Shown here piece by piece: positions 17,812 through 26,678 of a stretch of DNA of 64,000 bases (positions are counted from its first letter, which is position 1; the number at the start of each line of letters is the position of its first letter). The DNA comes from DATFVJ01 sp963727015. GTDB lineage: Bacteria > Actinomycetota > Actinomycetes > Streptosporangiales > Streptosporangiaceae. The DNA is taken from positions 434,001-498,000 of the forward strand of contig CAVSEV010000011.1 in assembly GCA_963727015.1 (NCBI GenBank), written 5' to 3'. The notes beneath the pieces were generated by a model that was not told where the DNA came from, did no database searches, and saw only the letters and a list, made by a program, of their open reading frames with translations. Both the position numbers and the translations under genes were made by a program.

Positions 17812-17830
17812 GCGACCACTATCGGCACCG

Positions 17831-17875
17831 CCCCTGACACGCCCCTGACACGCCCCTGACACGACCACTGACACG
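17831..17875. repeat. 11-bp tandem repeat upstream of DrrA-like gene
   Basis: CCCCTGACACG is repeated three times in tandem, then a diverged copy (ACCACTGACACGG). On the coding strand this places CGTGTCAGGGG repeatedly 20-65 bases upstream of the ATPase start, where a promoter or operator is expected. Confidence 0.8.
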
Positions 17876-18008
17876 GCGTTCTACCTCGTTGCGCCAGGTC
17901 AGGGCACTGCGCAAGCGGATTGCCCACGCCCGGGGTGGACGGCAGCTCACAGCCTTACGGGGGCCGGGTCTGACGCGCATTGGTGCTCCCACGGTGGCTG
18001 GGTACGGC

Positions 18009-18185
18009 TCAGTCGGCCTCGACCGCGGCTCCGCATTCTGGGCAGAGAAATGGGCGGCGCCTGGCGATGGCCCGCCAGGGGCCGTAGACGATGAAGGGGA
18101 ATCCCATTTTCGGGATTTCTCGTGTCGCCTGGACCGTCCCGTGGGTGGTGCATCGTCCAGTCTGGGTCTGGACTTCTGTGGCCAT
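18009..18185 (-). CDS. Small zinc-ribbon-like protein
   Basis: A 58-residue protein starting MATEVQTQTGRCTTHGTVQA and ending RRRPFLCPECGAAVEAD. A CPEC pair near the end and Cys/His in GRCTTHG near the start could bind one zinc. ATG 18185 is preceded by an excellent CAGGAGGAAG site at 7-8 bases, which supports real translation. It lies 35 bases after the ABC permease gene on the same strand and may be the last gene of that operon. I do not recognise a named family. Confidence 0.65.
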   Translation of the reverse strand: MATEVQTQTGRCTTHGTVQATREIPKMGFPFIVYGPWRAIARRRPFLCPECGAAVEAD

Positions 18186-18220
18186 GATCTTCCTCCTGTG
18201 ATCGCATTGGGCCCTCCGGG

Positions 18221-18997
18221 CTAGCGCCCGAGCGGCAGCCAGCTGAACGTGCGGAGAGCGATGAGAAGGCCCGCGGCTCCCCATGCGGCCACGATCAGCA
18301 GATCCAGGCCGGCGAACCCGAGCCCGGTGGTGTGCGGGTTGTAGGCGACGAGCAGCGCATCCGCCAGGTGCCGGACGGGGAAGATCGCTCCCACGTTTGC
18401 GAGCCAGTGCGGCAGGATCGTGACGGCGACGAATACCCCGGAGATGAAATACAGCGGCAGCAGCAGTGCCTGGGTGGTGGGCAGCGCCGCGTCCTCGTTG
18501 TGGATCAGTGAGGTGAGCGCGTAGCCCATGCAGCAGAAGGAGGCGGCTCCGATCACTACGGTGACCACGAGTGCGAACGCGGTGCGGCCGGGGACGTGGG
18601 CGCCGTAGGCGGCCCAGCCAATGCCGAGCAGCACCGCGGACATGACGACCGCGATGACGATGGCCGTGAGCACGCGGCCAGCGATGACGGCGGCGGCCGG
18701 GACCGGTGTCGCGCGCCGGCGTTTCAGCACGCCGCGTTCGCGCTGTGCGGTCACCGAGGCCACCAGGTTGCCGAAGCATGCCGCGATCACCCCGAGCGCG
18801 ATGATGCCCGGCACGTAGGACGCCGAGGTGCTGATCCGCCCGCCAGCGACCGGGACGGTCTGGCCCCTGCCGCCAAACACCGAGGCGAAGATCACCAGGA
18901 ACAGCACCGGCAGGGCCAGGGTGAAAAACTGCGACTGGCGGTTGCGGAGAAAGGCGCGCAGGTCGTAGCTGGACTGGTGCAGTGCGATGCGGATCAT
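18221..18997 (-). CDS. ABC-2 type permease
   Basis: A 258-residue integral membrane protein, the export channel of a second drug-type ABC system. Hydrophobic segments include FTLALPVLFLVIFASVF, IIALGVIAACFGNLVASV, AIVIAVVMSAVLLGIGWAAY, VTVVIGAASFCCMGYAL, LLLPLYFISGVFVAVTIL and LDLLIVAAWGAAGLLIALR. The cytoplasmic piece TAQRERGVLKRRRATPVPAA is typical of the family. Its ATG overlaps the ATPase stop by 4 bases (ATGA). Confidence 0.9.
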   Translation of the reverse strand: MIRIALHQSSYDLRAFLRNRQSQFFTLALPVLFLVIFASVFGGRGQTVPVAGGRISTSASYVPGIIALGVIAACFGNLVASVTAQRERGVLKRRRATPVPAAAVIAGRVLTAIVIAVVMSAVLLGIGWAAYGAHVPGRTAFALVVTVVIGAASFCCMGYALTSLIHNEDAALPTTQALLLPLYFISGVFVAVTILPHWLANVGAIFPVRHLADALLVAYNPHTTGLGFAGLDLLIVAAWGAAGLLIALRTFSWLPLGR

Positions 18998-19977
18998 CGC
19001 TGGTCCTTTGTGCTGGTGGAGCCGGTGAGGGCGAGGTAGACCTCTTCCAGTGTCGGGCGGTGGACGTCGAGGTCAGGCAGGTCGAAGCCGCCGCCGAGCG
19101 CCCAGTTGCCGAGCATTTGCAGGTGGACGAGCGGGCTCTCGCTGTGCAGGAGCGTCGATCCGCCCGGCCCGGGCCCGGCGAGCGGGCGCAGTCCTTCGGG
19201 CAGGTCACGTGCCGCAAGCTCACCCGGGAGCGTGAAGCTGATGGCGGTGGACATGTGGTCGCGCCCGCCCAGCGTCCGCGGGGTGCCGCGAGCCACGACG
19301 CGCCCGGCGGACAGCACCGCGATCCGGTCGGCGAGGTATTCCGCCTCGTCCATGTAGTGGGTGGTGAGGAAGATCGTCTTGCCGAGCTGGCGGAGCCCGG
19401 CGACGACCTCCCAGGCGGCCCGGCGGGCGGACGGGTCGAAACCGGTGGTCGGCTCGTCAAGGAAGATGAGCTCGGGGTCGCCGATAAGGGCGAGCGCGAA
19501 ATCGAGCCGCCGCCGCTGGCCACCGGACAGGCGCGTGCCGAGTGTGCCCGCCTTACTGGTGAGGCCGACCAGGGAGATGGTCTCGTCGATGTCCCGCGGA
19601 GCGCAGTAGAAGCCGGCGTACATGGCCAGGCACTCGCGCACGGACAGGCCAGGCTCTGGCTCTGACTCCTGCAAGACGACGCCCACCTGGTCGCGCCAGG
19701 CCCCGCCTGCGGTGGCCGGGTCGTGGCCCAGGACGGAGATCTGGCCATCGGTGCGTGGCCGGAAGCCTTCGAGGATCTCCACGGTCGTGGTCTTGCCGGC
19801 GCCGTTCGGGCCGAGGAAGGCGAAGATCTCCCCGTGCCGCACATCAAGGTCGATGCCGGCGACCGCCTGGTGGCTGCCGTAGCGTTTCACCAGGCCGCGG
19901 ACGCTGATCACCGGCTCCGCCTGGGCGGAGGCGGTGCCTGGCTGGTCAGGGTCGCGTTCCTGGCCGATGCTGTCCAT
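18994..19977 (-). CDS. ABC transporter ATP-binding protein
   Basis: ATPase of the second exporter. Walker A FLGPNGAGKTTTVEIL, signature LSGGQRRRLDFALAL, Walker B LIFLDEPTTGFDPSARR and H-loop FLTTHYMDEAEYLADR are all intact. ATG 19977 with GGGAGCGAG upstream gives 327 residues. The longer frame to 20211 overlaps the inverted repeats of the divergent control region and was rejected. It is divergent from a histidine kinase gene about 200 bases away, so the pair is probably controlled by that two-component system. Confidence 0.92.
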   Translation of the reverse strand: MDSIGQERDPDQPGTASAQAEPVISVRGLVKRYGSHQAVAGIDLDVRHGEIFAFLGPNGAGKTTTVEILEGFRPRTDGQISVLGHDPATAGGAWRDQVGVVLQESEPEPGLSVRECLAMYAGFYCAPRDIDETISLVGLTSKAGTLGTRLSGGQRRRLDFALALIGDPELIFLDEPTTGFDPSARRAAWEVVAGLRQLGKTIFLTTHYMDEAEYLADRIAVLSAGRVVARGTPRTLGGRDHMSTAISFTLPGELAARDLPEGLRPLAGPGPGGSTLLHSESPLVHLQMLGNWALGGGFDLPDLDVHRPTLEEVYLALTGSTSTKDQR

Positions 19978-20077
19978 CTCGCTCCCCAGGCTGGGTGGGT
20001 CCTGCCAGCAAGCCTGCCGCGGGACGGCTGTGCCGTCTGCGGCGCAGCGGTGGAACTGCCCGCTGCCAGAACCTGAA

Positions 20078-20105
20078 CCACGGGTGGAGAGGCCTCCACC
20101 CGTGG
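20078..20105. promoter_or_regulatory. Inverted repeat in divergent ABC / two-component control region
   Basis: CCACGGGTGGAG and its exact reverse complement CTCCACCCGTGG flank a 4-base loop. A further GTGGGTGGA (20103-20111) and TCCACCCAC near 20131 form another, wider-spaced palindrome with the same half-site. The cluster sits between the divergent ABC ATPase and kinase genes and is a good candidate binding site for the NarL-type regulator encoded downstream. Confidence 0.6.
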
Positions 20106-20179
20106 GTGGAGGCCTCGCTGGCCGCGAATCCACCCACCGGGCACGAGACGGCGGCCAGATCCCGCCGTACGGTCGAGTG

Positions 20180-21376
20180 GTGAGCAGCAAAGCCGCCACT
20201 TCGGCCGGCATGCCCGAGCTGGAACGGGCGCGCGGCCGCGAACAGGCGGCCTACCTTTCGATCCGCGTGCTCGCGGTTGCCGCGATCGCGTTCGTGGTGA
20301 TCACGTCGTTTCAGGCCCGGCCAGCTCCGGGCAGTCACAGTGCGGCGCTTGGTGTCGCCGTGGCTCTGATTGTGTTCTGCGGCGCGACCATTGCAGCGAT
20401 GTGGCTGACTCAGGCCGCGCCGGCAGTGCAGCTAGCTGTGCTGCTGGTTGCCGTGGTCAGCGCGGCCGCGCTGATCGGCCTGCAGGGCAACAGCGCAGCG
20501 TTCCTCGGGGTTTTCCCCGCCGTTTGCCTGGCCGCCCTGGTACTGCCGGTTCGTCTCAGCGCTTTCGTAGCCGCCGTGGCCGCTGCCGCGGTCTCGGTGG
20601 CATGGCTGGCCAACGGCCGCACACCCATCGCGGGCATCGTTTTGAATGATTTCGGGATCCTGGCGTTTTTCCTCCTATCGCTGTTCGCCCGGCGGCTGCG
20701 GGAGAGCAACCAGCGGGCAGAACTTCTGCTCGCCGAACTGGAGCAGACCCGGGCCGCGCAAGCCCAGGCCGCCGCGCTGGCCGAGCGGCAGCGCTTGGCC
20801 CGCGAGATGCATGACGTTCTTGCCCACTCGCTGTCCGGCCTGGTGCTGAACCTGGAAGGGGCCAGGCTGCTCGCGAGCCACGGCAGCGCGGACCCGCAGG
20901 TCGGCGATGCGATCGGCCGGGCCCACCGGCTGGCCAAGAGCGGGCTGGAAGAGGCGCGGCGGGCTATCGGCATGCTCCGCGACGACGCGCTGCCCGGCCC
21001 CGAGCGGCTGGCCGGCCTGGCCACCGAGTTCGAGCTCGACAGCAGCGTGGCCTGCAAGGTCGCCGTGACCGGCGACAGCGAGCGGGACCTGGGCACCGAC
21101 GGCCGGTTAACCCTTTACCGGGTCACGCAGGAGGCGCTGACCAATATCCGCAAGCACGCTCACGCCGACCGGGTCGAGATCCGCCTCGCGTATGAGCCGG
21201 CCGGCACCAGGCTAACCATCGAAGACTTCGACAGGTGCCGCGAACGCCCGGCTCCCGCTGACGGGACCGGCTACGGGCTCACCGGCATGAGAGAACGAGC
21301 CGAACTGCTCGGCGGCACACTCACCGCCGGGCCCACCGGCGGCGGGTTCCTGGTCGAGCTGTGGGTGCCGGTGTGA
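20180..21376 (+). CDS. NarL-type sensor histidine kinase
   Basis: Membrane sensor of a two-component pair. The N-terminus has about five hydrophobic segments (VLAVAAIAFVVITSF, GVAVALIVFCGATIAAMWL, LAVLLVAVVSAAALIGL, VFPAVCLAALVLPV, DFGILAFFLLSLFA). Next come a coiled stretch, the HisKA_3 phosphorylation site RQRLAREMHDVLAHSLSGLV (His near residue 211) and the HATPase with TLYRVTQEALTNIRKHAHA and GTGYGLTGMRERAELLGG. GTG 20180 (or 20177) is chosen, although no strong ribosome site is visible, because a longer frame would enter the inverted-repeat region. Confidence 0.88.
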   Translation: MSSKAATSAGMPELERARGREQAAYLSIRVLAVAAIAFVVITSFQARPAPGSHSAALGVAVALIVFCGATIAAMWLTQAAPAVQLAVLLVAVVSAAALIGLQGNSAAFLGVFPAVCLAALVLPVRLSAFVAAVAAAAVSVAWLANGRTPIAGIVLNDFGILAFFLLSLFARRLRESNQRAELLLAELEQTRAAQAQAAALAERQRLAREMHDVLAHSLSGLVLNLEGARLLASHGSADPQVGDAIGRAHRLAKSGLEEARRAIGMLRDDALPGPERLAGLATEFELDSSVACKVAVTGDSERDLGTDGRLTLYRVTQEALTNIRKHAHADRVEIRLAYEPAGTRLTIEDFDRCRERPAPADGTGYGLTGMRERAELLGGTLTAGPTGGGFLVELWVPV

Positions 21377-22023
21377 ACACGGCCATCCGCGTCCTGGTGG
21401 CCGATGACCAGCGCGTGGTCCGCGAGGGACTCGCCACCCTCCTCGGGCTGCTCGCGGGGGTCGAAGTCGTAGGCGCAGCAGCCGACGGCGCCGAGGCACT
21501 GGCCTTGGCGATCCGGCTGCGGCCGGACGTTGTGCTGATGGACCTCCGGATGCCGCACTGCGACGGGGTCGAGGCCACCCGCCGCCTACGCGACCACGAC
21601 GCCAGCATCAAAGTACTCGTGCTCACCACCTACACCGATGACCGCTCCGTCATCGACGCACTGCGCGCCGGCGCCCGCGGCTACCTCACCAAAGACGCCG
21701 GCGCGGAGGAAATCCGCGAAGCACTCCAACGGGTCACCACCGGCCAGGCCGCCATCGACCCCACGGTCCAGCACCACCTGGTCAGCGCCATCGCGACCAG
21801 CCCAGCCACCGCGGCCACACCGCAACTACCCGCCGGGCTCACACAGCGAGAAGCAGAAGTGCTCACACTGATCGCCCAAGGACTGTCGAACACCGAGATC
21901 GCCGACCGGCTGGTGGTCAGCGAGACCACAGTAAAGAGCCATGTCAATCATCTTTTCGCCAAGACCGGCGTCCGCGACCGAGCCCAAGCCGTCACCTACG
22001 CCTACCAGCACGGGCTCACCTGA
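21373..22023 (+). CDS. NarL/FixJ response regulator
   Basis: 216 residues. The receiver domain starts IRVLVADDQRVVREGLATLL, with the phospho-acceptor in VVLMDLRMPHCDGVEATRRL (Asp near 57), and has the VLTTYTDDRSV switch segment and GARGYLTKDAG. The C-terminal LuxR helix-turn-helix is TQREAEVLTLIAQGLSNTEI and VSETTVKSHVNHLF. The GTG at 21373 overlaps the kinase stop (GTGA), so the pair is translationally coupled. Likely targets are the divergent ABC genes. Confidence 0.93.
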   Translation: MNTAIRVLVADDQRVVREGLATLLGLLAGVEVVGAAADGAEALALAIRLRPDVVLMDLRMPHCDGVEATRRLRDHDASIKVLVLTTYTDDRSVIDALRAGARGYLTKDAGAEEIREALQRVTTGQAAIDPTVQHHLVSAIATSPATAATPQLPAGLTQREAEVLTLIAQGLSNTEIADRLVVSETTVKSHVNHLFAKTGVRDRAQAVTYAYQHGLT

Positions 22024-22320
22024 ACCGTCGCCGCACCGTCCCGGACCGTCCCCTCACCTGCAGTCGCCCGCCGGAAGAACAGCAGGTTACGACGCTGGCG
22101 GACGACCGTGAACTGAACGCAGGGGCGCACGCCGCCGAAACGTGCTGTGGCAACCCGGGGCAGCTTGCCAGTTGCCGCGGGCTCCCAGATGAGGGGAGCT
22201 AGCTCCTTTACCGGTGTGGGGCTTCAGCGGAGCGGCTCCAGGGATGAGGATGTTGCCGGAGGGCCAAAATCGGCAGCCTGCGGAGAACCTGTCCGGCCGC
22301 CAAGGGAGCAGGGGGTTAAG

Positions 22321-23151
22321 ATGCCGTGGTTTCCAGACTTCGCCAGTGCCGTGGAGCTGGCGCGCAGGCAGACTCGCGCCGCGGGTAAGGCTGATCCGGT
22401 CGCGCAGTATTTCGCCGCGCTGAACGAAGGTGACACTCACGCCCTGGAGACTGCGTGGCCGGGTGAGGTGGTGATCTACGACCCCCGCGCGGGCGAGGTC
22501 CGCGGGCACAAGCAGGTGCGGCGGTTCATCCACCACAACCTGTCCTGGCTGGCGGGGCTGCACGCCCGTACCGAGACCGTGGCCTCCACATGTGCCGGCG
22601 GGCGGGCCGTGGTAGAACTGCTGGCCCGGCTGGACCACGACGGAGGGGAGCTGGCGTGGCCGGTGGCGGTGGTCGCCGAGTCTCCCGACGATTTGTCGGT
22701 GGTGTTCCGCACCTACTGCAGCCAATGGCCGGTCGACGAGCGGCGTCACGTCCGGCCTCCCATACTCCAGCCCGGGCACGCCCACCCCGGTGATGTCGTC
22801 GGCCGTTACCAGGCCGCGCTGACCGCTGGTGACGCCGAGGCGGTGGTGAACACCTTCACGCCGGACGGGTATTTCCGCGGCCCCTTCGGCCCGCACCACG
22901 CCCACCGCGGCACCGCCGCGCTGCGCGCGTTCTTTACCTGGTGCTTCAGCAAAGGCGGCGGCGTCGGCCTCGAGCACTGCGCCGTGACCGACGACGGCGT
23001 GCACTGCGCTGTGGAGTACAACTGTGTCCGCTGGGGCAGCCACGACCTGCCGCCGCAGGCGGGAATCGGCGTCTATGAGCGTGGCCCGGACGGGCTGCTG
23101 GCTGCGGCCCGCGTCTACGACGATGTCGAAGCACCCGCAATGGACCCCTGA
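22321..23151 (+). CDS. NTF2/SnoaL-like protein with two domains
   Basis: A 276-residue soluble protein with two consecutive NTF2-like (SnoaL) cone folds. The first is around PVAQYFAALNEGDTHALETA to VVFRTYCSQW, the second around VVGRYQAALTAGDAEAVVNT to the end. Such folds serve as small-ligand pockets or isomerase-like domains, and no catalytic assignment is possible here. ATG 22321 follows GGGAGCAGGGGG and was chosen over the longer frame. The 297 bases before it hold nothing I recognise. Confidence 0.7.
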   Translation: MPWFPDFASAVELARRQTRAAGKADPVAQYFAALNEGDTHALETAWPGEVVIYDPRAGEVRGHKQVRRFIHHNLSWLAGLHARTETVASTCAGGRAVVELLARLDHDGGELAWPVAVVAESPDDLSVVFRTYCSQWPVDERRHVRPPILQPGHAHPGDVVGRYQAALTAGDAEAVVNTFTPDGYFRGPFGPHHAHRGTAALRAFFTWCFSKGGGVGLEHCAVTDDGVHCAVEYNCVRWGSHDLPPQAGIGVYERGPDGLLAAARVYDDVEAPAMDP

Positions 23152-23445
23152 CGGGCCAGAAATGATCATGGCTGGAGGCAACGATCGGTGTTCGGTCGTC
23201 GCCGCAGGCCCGCGATGACGCCGGCCTGGCTCGGCGCGGACATGTCCAGGATCTTTGCTTGCGGACCCGAACCTGGCGGGGCAGCGGGCTGTCTCACCGT
23301 CACCTGGCTTTCCCGAGCGATCTGATGAGATTTGTGGACTTCGGCGATGGGTGGCGTGAGGGTGGATGTAAGCACCAGCCCCAGTGGCACCGGAGCCGGG
23401 GGCATTGACACAGGCCACTGACATCAAAGGAGAGGAACCGGCATC

Positions 23446-24069
23446 GTGGACATCAAGCTCGAGGTGGTCGTCATCCCTGTCTTGGATGTCGACCGCGCGA
23501 AGGAGTTCTACGGGAAACTCGGGTGGAGGCTCGACGCCGACTTCGCCTACGATAACGGCTTCCGGGTCGTCCAGTTCACGCCCCCCGGCTCGGGGTGCTC
23601 GATCCAATTCGGCACGAACATCACGTCAGCCGCGCCCGGCTCGGCCGAGGGCCTGTACCTGATCGTCTCCGATATCGAGGCTGCGCGCGACGATCTCGTC
23701 GCCCGCGGTGCCGAGGTCAGCGAGGTATTCCACGCCGGGACTCCGGGCGCTCAGTTCCAGCCCGACGGCACGAGCGGTCGGGTGAGCGGCCCCGCGCCCG
23801 ATCATGCCAGCTACCGCTCCTTCGCCACGTTCAGCGACCTGGATGGCAACGGCTGGCTGCTGCAGGAGCTCACGACGCGGCTGCCCGGCCGGATCGACGC
23901 CGCTGAGACGGCATTCGCATCCACGGCGGACCTGGCGAGCGCGATGCGGCGCGCGTCGGCCGCGCACGGCGAACACGAGAAGCGCATCGGCGAGGCAGAC
24001 GCGAACTGGCCCGACTGGTACGCCGAGTACATGGTGGCGGAGCAGGCCGGGACGGAGCTGCCGACATGA
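23446..24069 (+). CDS. VOC-superfamily (glyoxalase-like) protein
   Basis: 207 residues. The N-terminal 145 residues form paired beta-alpha-beta3 VOC modules (VVVIPVLDVDRAKEFYGKLG, RVVQFTPPGSGCSIQFG, YRSFATFSDLDGNGWLLQEL), with a helical tail after that. VOC proteins are metal-dependent lyases, dioxygenases or resistance proteins. The substrate cannot be told. The GTG start at 23446 follows AAAGGAGAGGAACC, a very good site. Its stop overlaps the next gene start (ATGA), so it is coupled to the FAD oxidoreductase. Confidence 0.85.
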   Translation: MDIKLEVVVIPVLDVDRAKEFYGKLGWRLDADFAYDNGFRVVQFTPPGSGCSIQFGTNITSAAPGSAEGLYLIVSDIEAARDDLVARGAEVSEVFHAGTPGAQFQPDGTSGRVSGPAPDHASYRSFATFSDLDGNGWLLQELTTRLPGRIDAAETAFASTADLASAMRRASAAHGEHEKRIGEADANWPDWYAEYMVAEQAGTELPT

Positions 24070-25445
24070 GTGACTATGACGTGATCGTCTTCGGCGGCGG
24101 GGCGCCCGGCGAGCACTGCGCTGCGGCGCTGGCCGCGCGCGGGCTGCGCGTCGCCGTCGTTGAGCGAGAGCTGGTCGGCGGCGAGTGCTCTTACTGGGCG
24201 TGTATTCCGTCGAAGTCGCTGCTGCGCCCGGGCGAGGCGGTGCAGGGCGCGCGCGAGGCCGGCGCGAGCGCGCAGGTCGACGTTGCGGCCGCGCTGGCCT
24301 GGCGGGACTTCATGGTGTCGGGCTATTCCGACGCCGGCCAGGAGCGCTGGCTGGCGGACCGGGGCATCGACCTGCTGCGGGGCACGGGCCGGCTGGCCGG
24401 CACCGGCGTGGTCGACGTCGAGGGCGTCCGCCACACCGCGGAGCACGTCGTCGTGGCGACCGGCTCCGATCCGATCGTGCCTGCGGTCCCGGGACTGCGT
24501 GAGCTCGAGGGCGTCTGGGGCACCCGCGAGGCGACGAGCATGACGGCTGTCCCGCGCCGCCTGCTCGTGCTGGGCGGCGGGTCCGCGGGCGTCGAGCTGG
24601 CGCAGGTCGTGCGGCGTCTCGGCGGCGAGGCGGTGCTCATCGAGGGCGCCGGTCGCGTGCTTCCCCGCGAGCCCGCGCCGCTGGGCGAGGCGCTCGGCGA
24701 GGCCCTGCGCCGGGATGGGATCGAGCTGATGCTCGGGATGCACGCCACCGCCGCGCGGCGGGAGGGTGAGGAGTATGTCCTGCAGTTCGATGGCGCTGCG
24801 GACCTGCGGGGTGACCGGCTGCTGGTGGCAACCGGCCGGCGCCCGCGCGTGGAGGGGATCGGTCTGGAGACGGTCGGCGTCGAGGCCGGCCCCCACGGGA
24901 TCCCGGTAGACGAGCACATGCGCGCAGGCGAGCGCCTATGGGCGATCGGCGACGTCAACGGCATCTGGCCGCTTACCCACGTCGGCGAATACGAGGGCGA
25001 CGTGGTCGCGGCGAACATCTGCGGCGATGCGCGTCCGGCGAACTACGAGGCCGTTCCGCGAGTCACTTACACGGATCCGCAGGCCGCGGCGGTGGGCGCG
25101 GCCGAGGCGGCGTACAGCGCCACCGCACCCGTGTCAGAGGTGCCGAAGACCGCCACCTACACACACGCCTACGCCGAATCCGGCGGGTTCCTGACGCTGC
25201 TGTCCGACGGCGAGCGGCTGACCGGCGCCTACGCGCTCGGGCCCGAAGCCGGTGAGTGGATGCAGCAGGCGACGCTTGCCATCCGCGCGCACGTCCCGCT
25301 CGAGGTGCTGAGCGACACGATCCAGCCCTTCCCAAGCTTCTCGGGGATCTACGACGCGGCATTGAAGGCGCTCCGCATGCAGATCGCGGACATGCCGCGG
25401 CCGGTCAGGCCGATGGACGCGCAGATGGCGAGCCTGTCGGGGTGA
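24066..25445 (+). CDS. FAD-dependent pyridine nucleotide-disulfide oxidoreductase
   Basis: 459 residues, class I flavin disulfide reductase fold (dihydrolipoamide dehydrogenase / mercuric reductase family). FAD motif DVIVFGGGAPGEHCAAALA, redox-active pair in GGECSYWACIPSKSLLR (C-x4-C kept), NAD motif LLVLGGGSAGVELAQVV, second FAD motif RLWAIGDVNGIWPLTHVG. The C-terminal dimerisation domain is present, but the usual catalytic HxxxxE is replaced by TIQPFPSFSGIYDAAL. This is common in uncharacterised actinobacterial members, and the substrate is unknown. Coupled to the VOC gene by a 4-base overlap. Confidence 0.9.
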   Translation: MSDYDVIVFGGGAPGEHCAAALAARGLRVAVVERELVGGECSYWACIPSKSLLRPGEAVQGAREAGASAQVDVAAALAWRDFMVSGYSDAGQERWLADRGIDLLRGTGRLAGTGVVDVEGVRHTAEHVVVATGSDPIVPAVPGLRELEGVWGTREATSMTAVPRRLLVLGGGSAGVELAQVVRRLGGEAVLIEGAGRVLPREPAPLGEALGEALRRDGIELMLGMHATAARREGEEYVLQFDGAADLRGDRLLVATGRRPRVEGIGLETVGVEAGPHGIPVDEHMRAGERLWAIGDVNGIWPLTHVGEYEGDVVAANICGDARPANYEAVPRVTYTDPQAAAVGAAEAAYSATAPVSEVPKTATYTHAYAESGGFLTLLSDGERLTGAYALGPEAGEWMQQATLAIRAHVPLEVLSDTIQPFPSFSGIYDAALKALRMQIADMPRPVRPMDAQMASLSG

Positions 25446-25526
25446 GCAGGACAGTGCGGGATTCCTGCTCATAAGCGCCGCCGGCGACCCGGTGATCGGT
25501 CGCCGGCGCCACCCATCGGAGGAATC

Positions 25527-26285
25527 ATGACCAGCGCAACCACTCCTGTTGCCGCCCAGCGCGAACCGGAACTGGCCGGGCAGACCGTCGTCGTGATCGG
25601 CGGCAGCGCAGGCATCGGGCTCGAGACCGCCCGGCGCGCCCGGGCTGAGGGTGCCGATGTCATCCTCACCGGCCGCAATCCCGGCCGGCTCAAGCAAGCG
25701 GCGGCCGAACTCGGCGCGCAACGCACCGCGGCCTTCGACGCCAGCGACGCGGCGTCCCTGCAGAGGTTCTTCCAGGACCTGCCCGCACCGATCGACCATG
25801 TGATGGTCACGGCCGGCGGCCCGCGCTACGGGCCTCTGCTCGAAATGGACTCAGCCCAGGTGCGCCAGGCGATCAGCGAGCACGTAGTGCTGGCGCTCGA
25901 GGTCGCGCGCAACGCCGCCGGCAAGATGAGGCCTGGGGGCACGCTGCTGCTCATGGGCGGCACCGGCGGCCGGCGCGTCGGTCACGGCCTCGGGATCGCC
26001 TCTGCCGCCACCGCCGCGCTGCCTCCGTTCACGGCGGCCCTCGCGCTTGAGCTCGCGCCGGTTCGCGTCAACCTCATCGCCGCCGGCTTCGTCGACACCC
26101 CGTTGTCGGCATCGCTGCTCGGAGACCGGCTCGAGGAGCGCCGCAACGAGCTGCGCGCGACGCTCCCGATCGGCCGCGTCGTCGGCCCCGCCGACGTCGC
26201 CGCGCTCGCCGTCCACATCATGACCAACACGGCGCTCACCGGCGCGACGTACGACATCGACGGCGGGCAGCAGTTCGTGTCCTGA
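25527..26285 (+). CDS. Short-chain dehydrogenase/reductase
   Basis: 252-residue SDR. Cofactor motif VVVIGGSAGIGLETARRA is followed by ILTGRNPGRL, which suggests NADP preference. The usual catalytic Tyr-x-x-x-Lys is not seen at its expected place (GHGLGIASAATAALPPFTAA), so this is an atypical SDR and may be a non-classical or inactive relative. The C-terminal part VRVNLIAAGFVDTPLSASLL and TGATYDIDGGQQFVS is standard. ATG 25527 follows CGGAGGAATC. It lies 81 bases after the flavin oxidoreductase, probably in the same operon. Confidence 0.88.
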   Translation: MTSATTPVAAQREPELAGQTVVVIGGSAGIGLETARRARAEGADVILTGRNPGRLKQAAAELGAQRTAAFDASDAASLQRFFQDLPAPIDHVMVTAGGPRYGPLLEMDSAQVRQAISEHVVLALEVARNAAGKMRPGGTLLLMGGTGGRRVGHGLGIASAATAALPPFTAALALELAPVRVNLIAAGFVDTPLSASLLGDRLEERRNELRATLPIGRVVGPADVAALAVHIMTNTALTGATYDIDGGQQFVS

Positions 26286-26614
26286 TGAACACACGACACT
26301 GAACCGAGGCCGAGAGGCAGCTGATCTGGTTCGTGCTGCGGCCGAGGCTGGTGGCGCTTCCGGCACCTGGCGGTGTCTCGCTGATGCTCTCGAATCCGCT
26401 TGGCGTCAGGTCGCTGGGTCCCGTCCTCCCCTCACTCGCGGCCGTGACAGCGGTGGCTCGTCGTGAGCCGGAATCCTGCCGCCCGCGCAAGCCCGTCCGC
26501 TGTCGGCGGACACGCCGGCTCCGGCCGCCAACCACTTTCCTCAGTTCGGAGCGCCGCGGCTCGCCGCGCCTGGGAGGGGCTCACGGCCACCTCAGATAGG
26601 TTCGCCGCCGCCTC

Positions 26615-26639
26615 GGATGAGCTAGCCACGCGTGGGTAG
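26615..26639 (+). promoter_or_regulatory. Candidate SigB-type promoter before PRC-barrel gene
   Basis: GGAT, a 15-base spacer and GGGTAG fit the actinomycete general-stress promoter pattern (GNNT, 14-16 bases, GGGTA). It ends about 40 bases before the PRC-barrel start. The rest of the 390-base gap from 26286 shows no gene. Confidence 0.45.
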
Positions 26640-26678
26640 TAGGGGGACAGCAGCAAGCACGGGACAGGGAGGCCAGCG

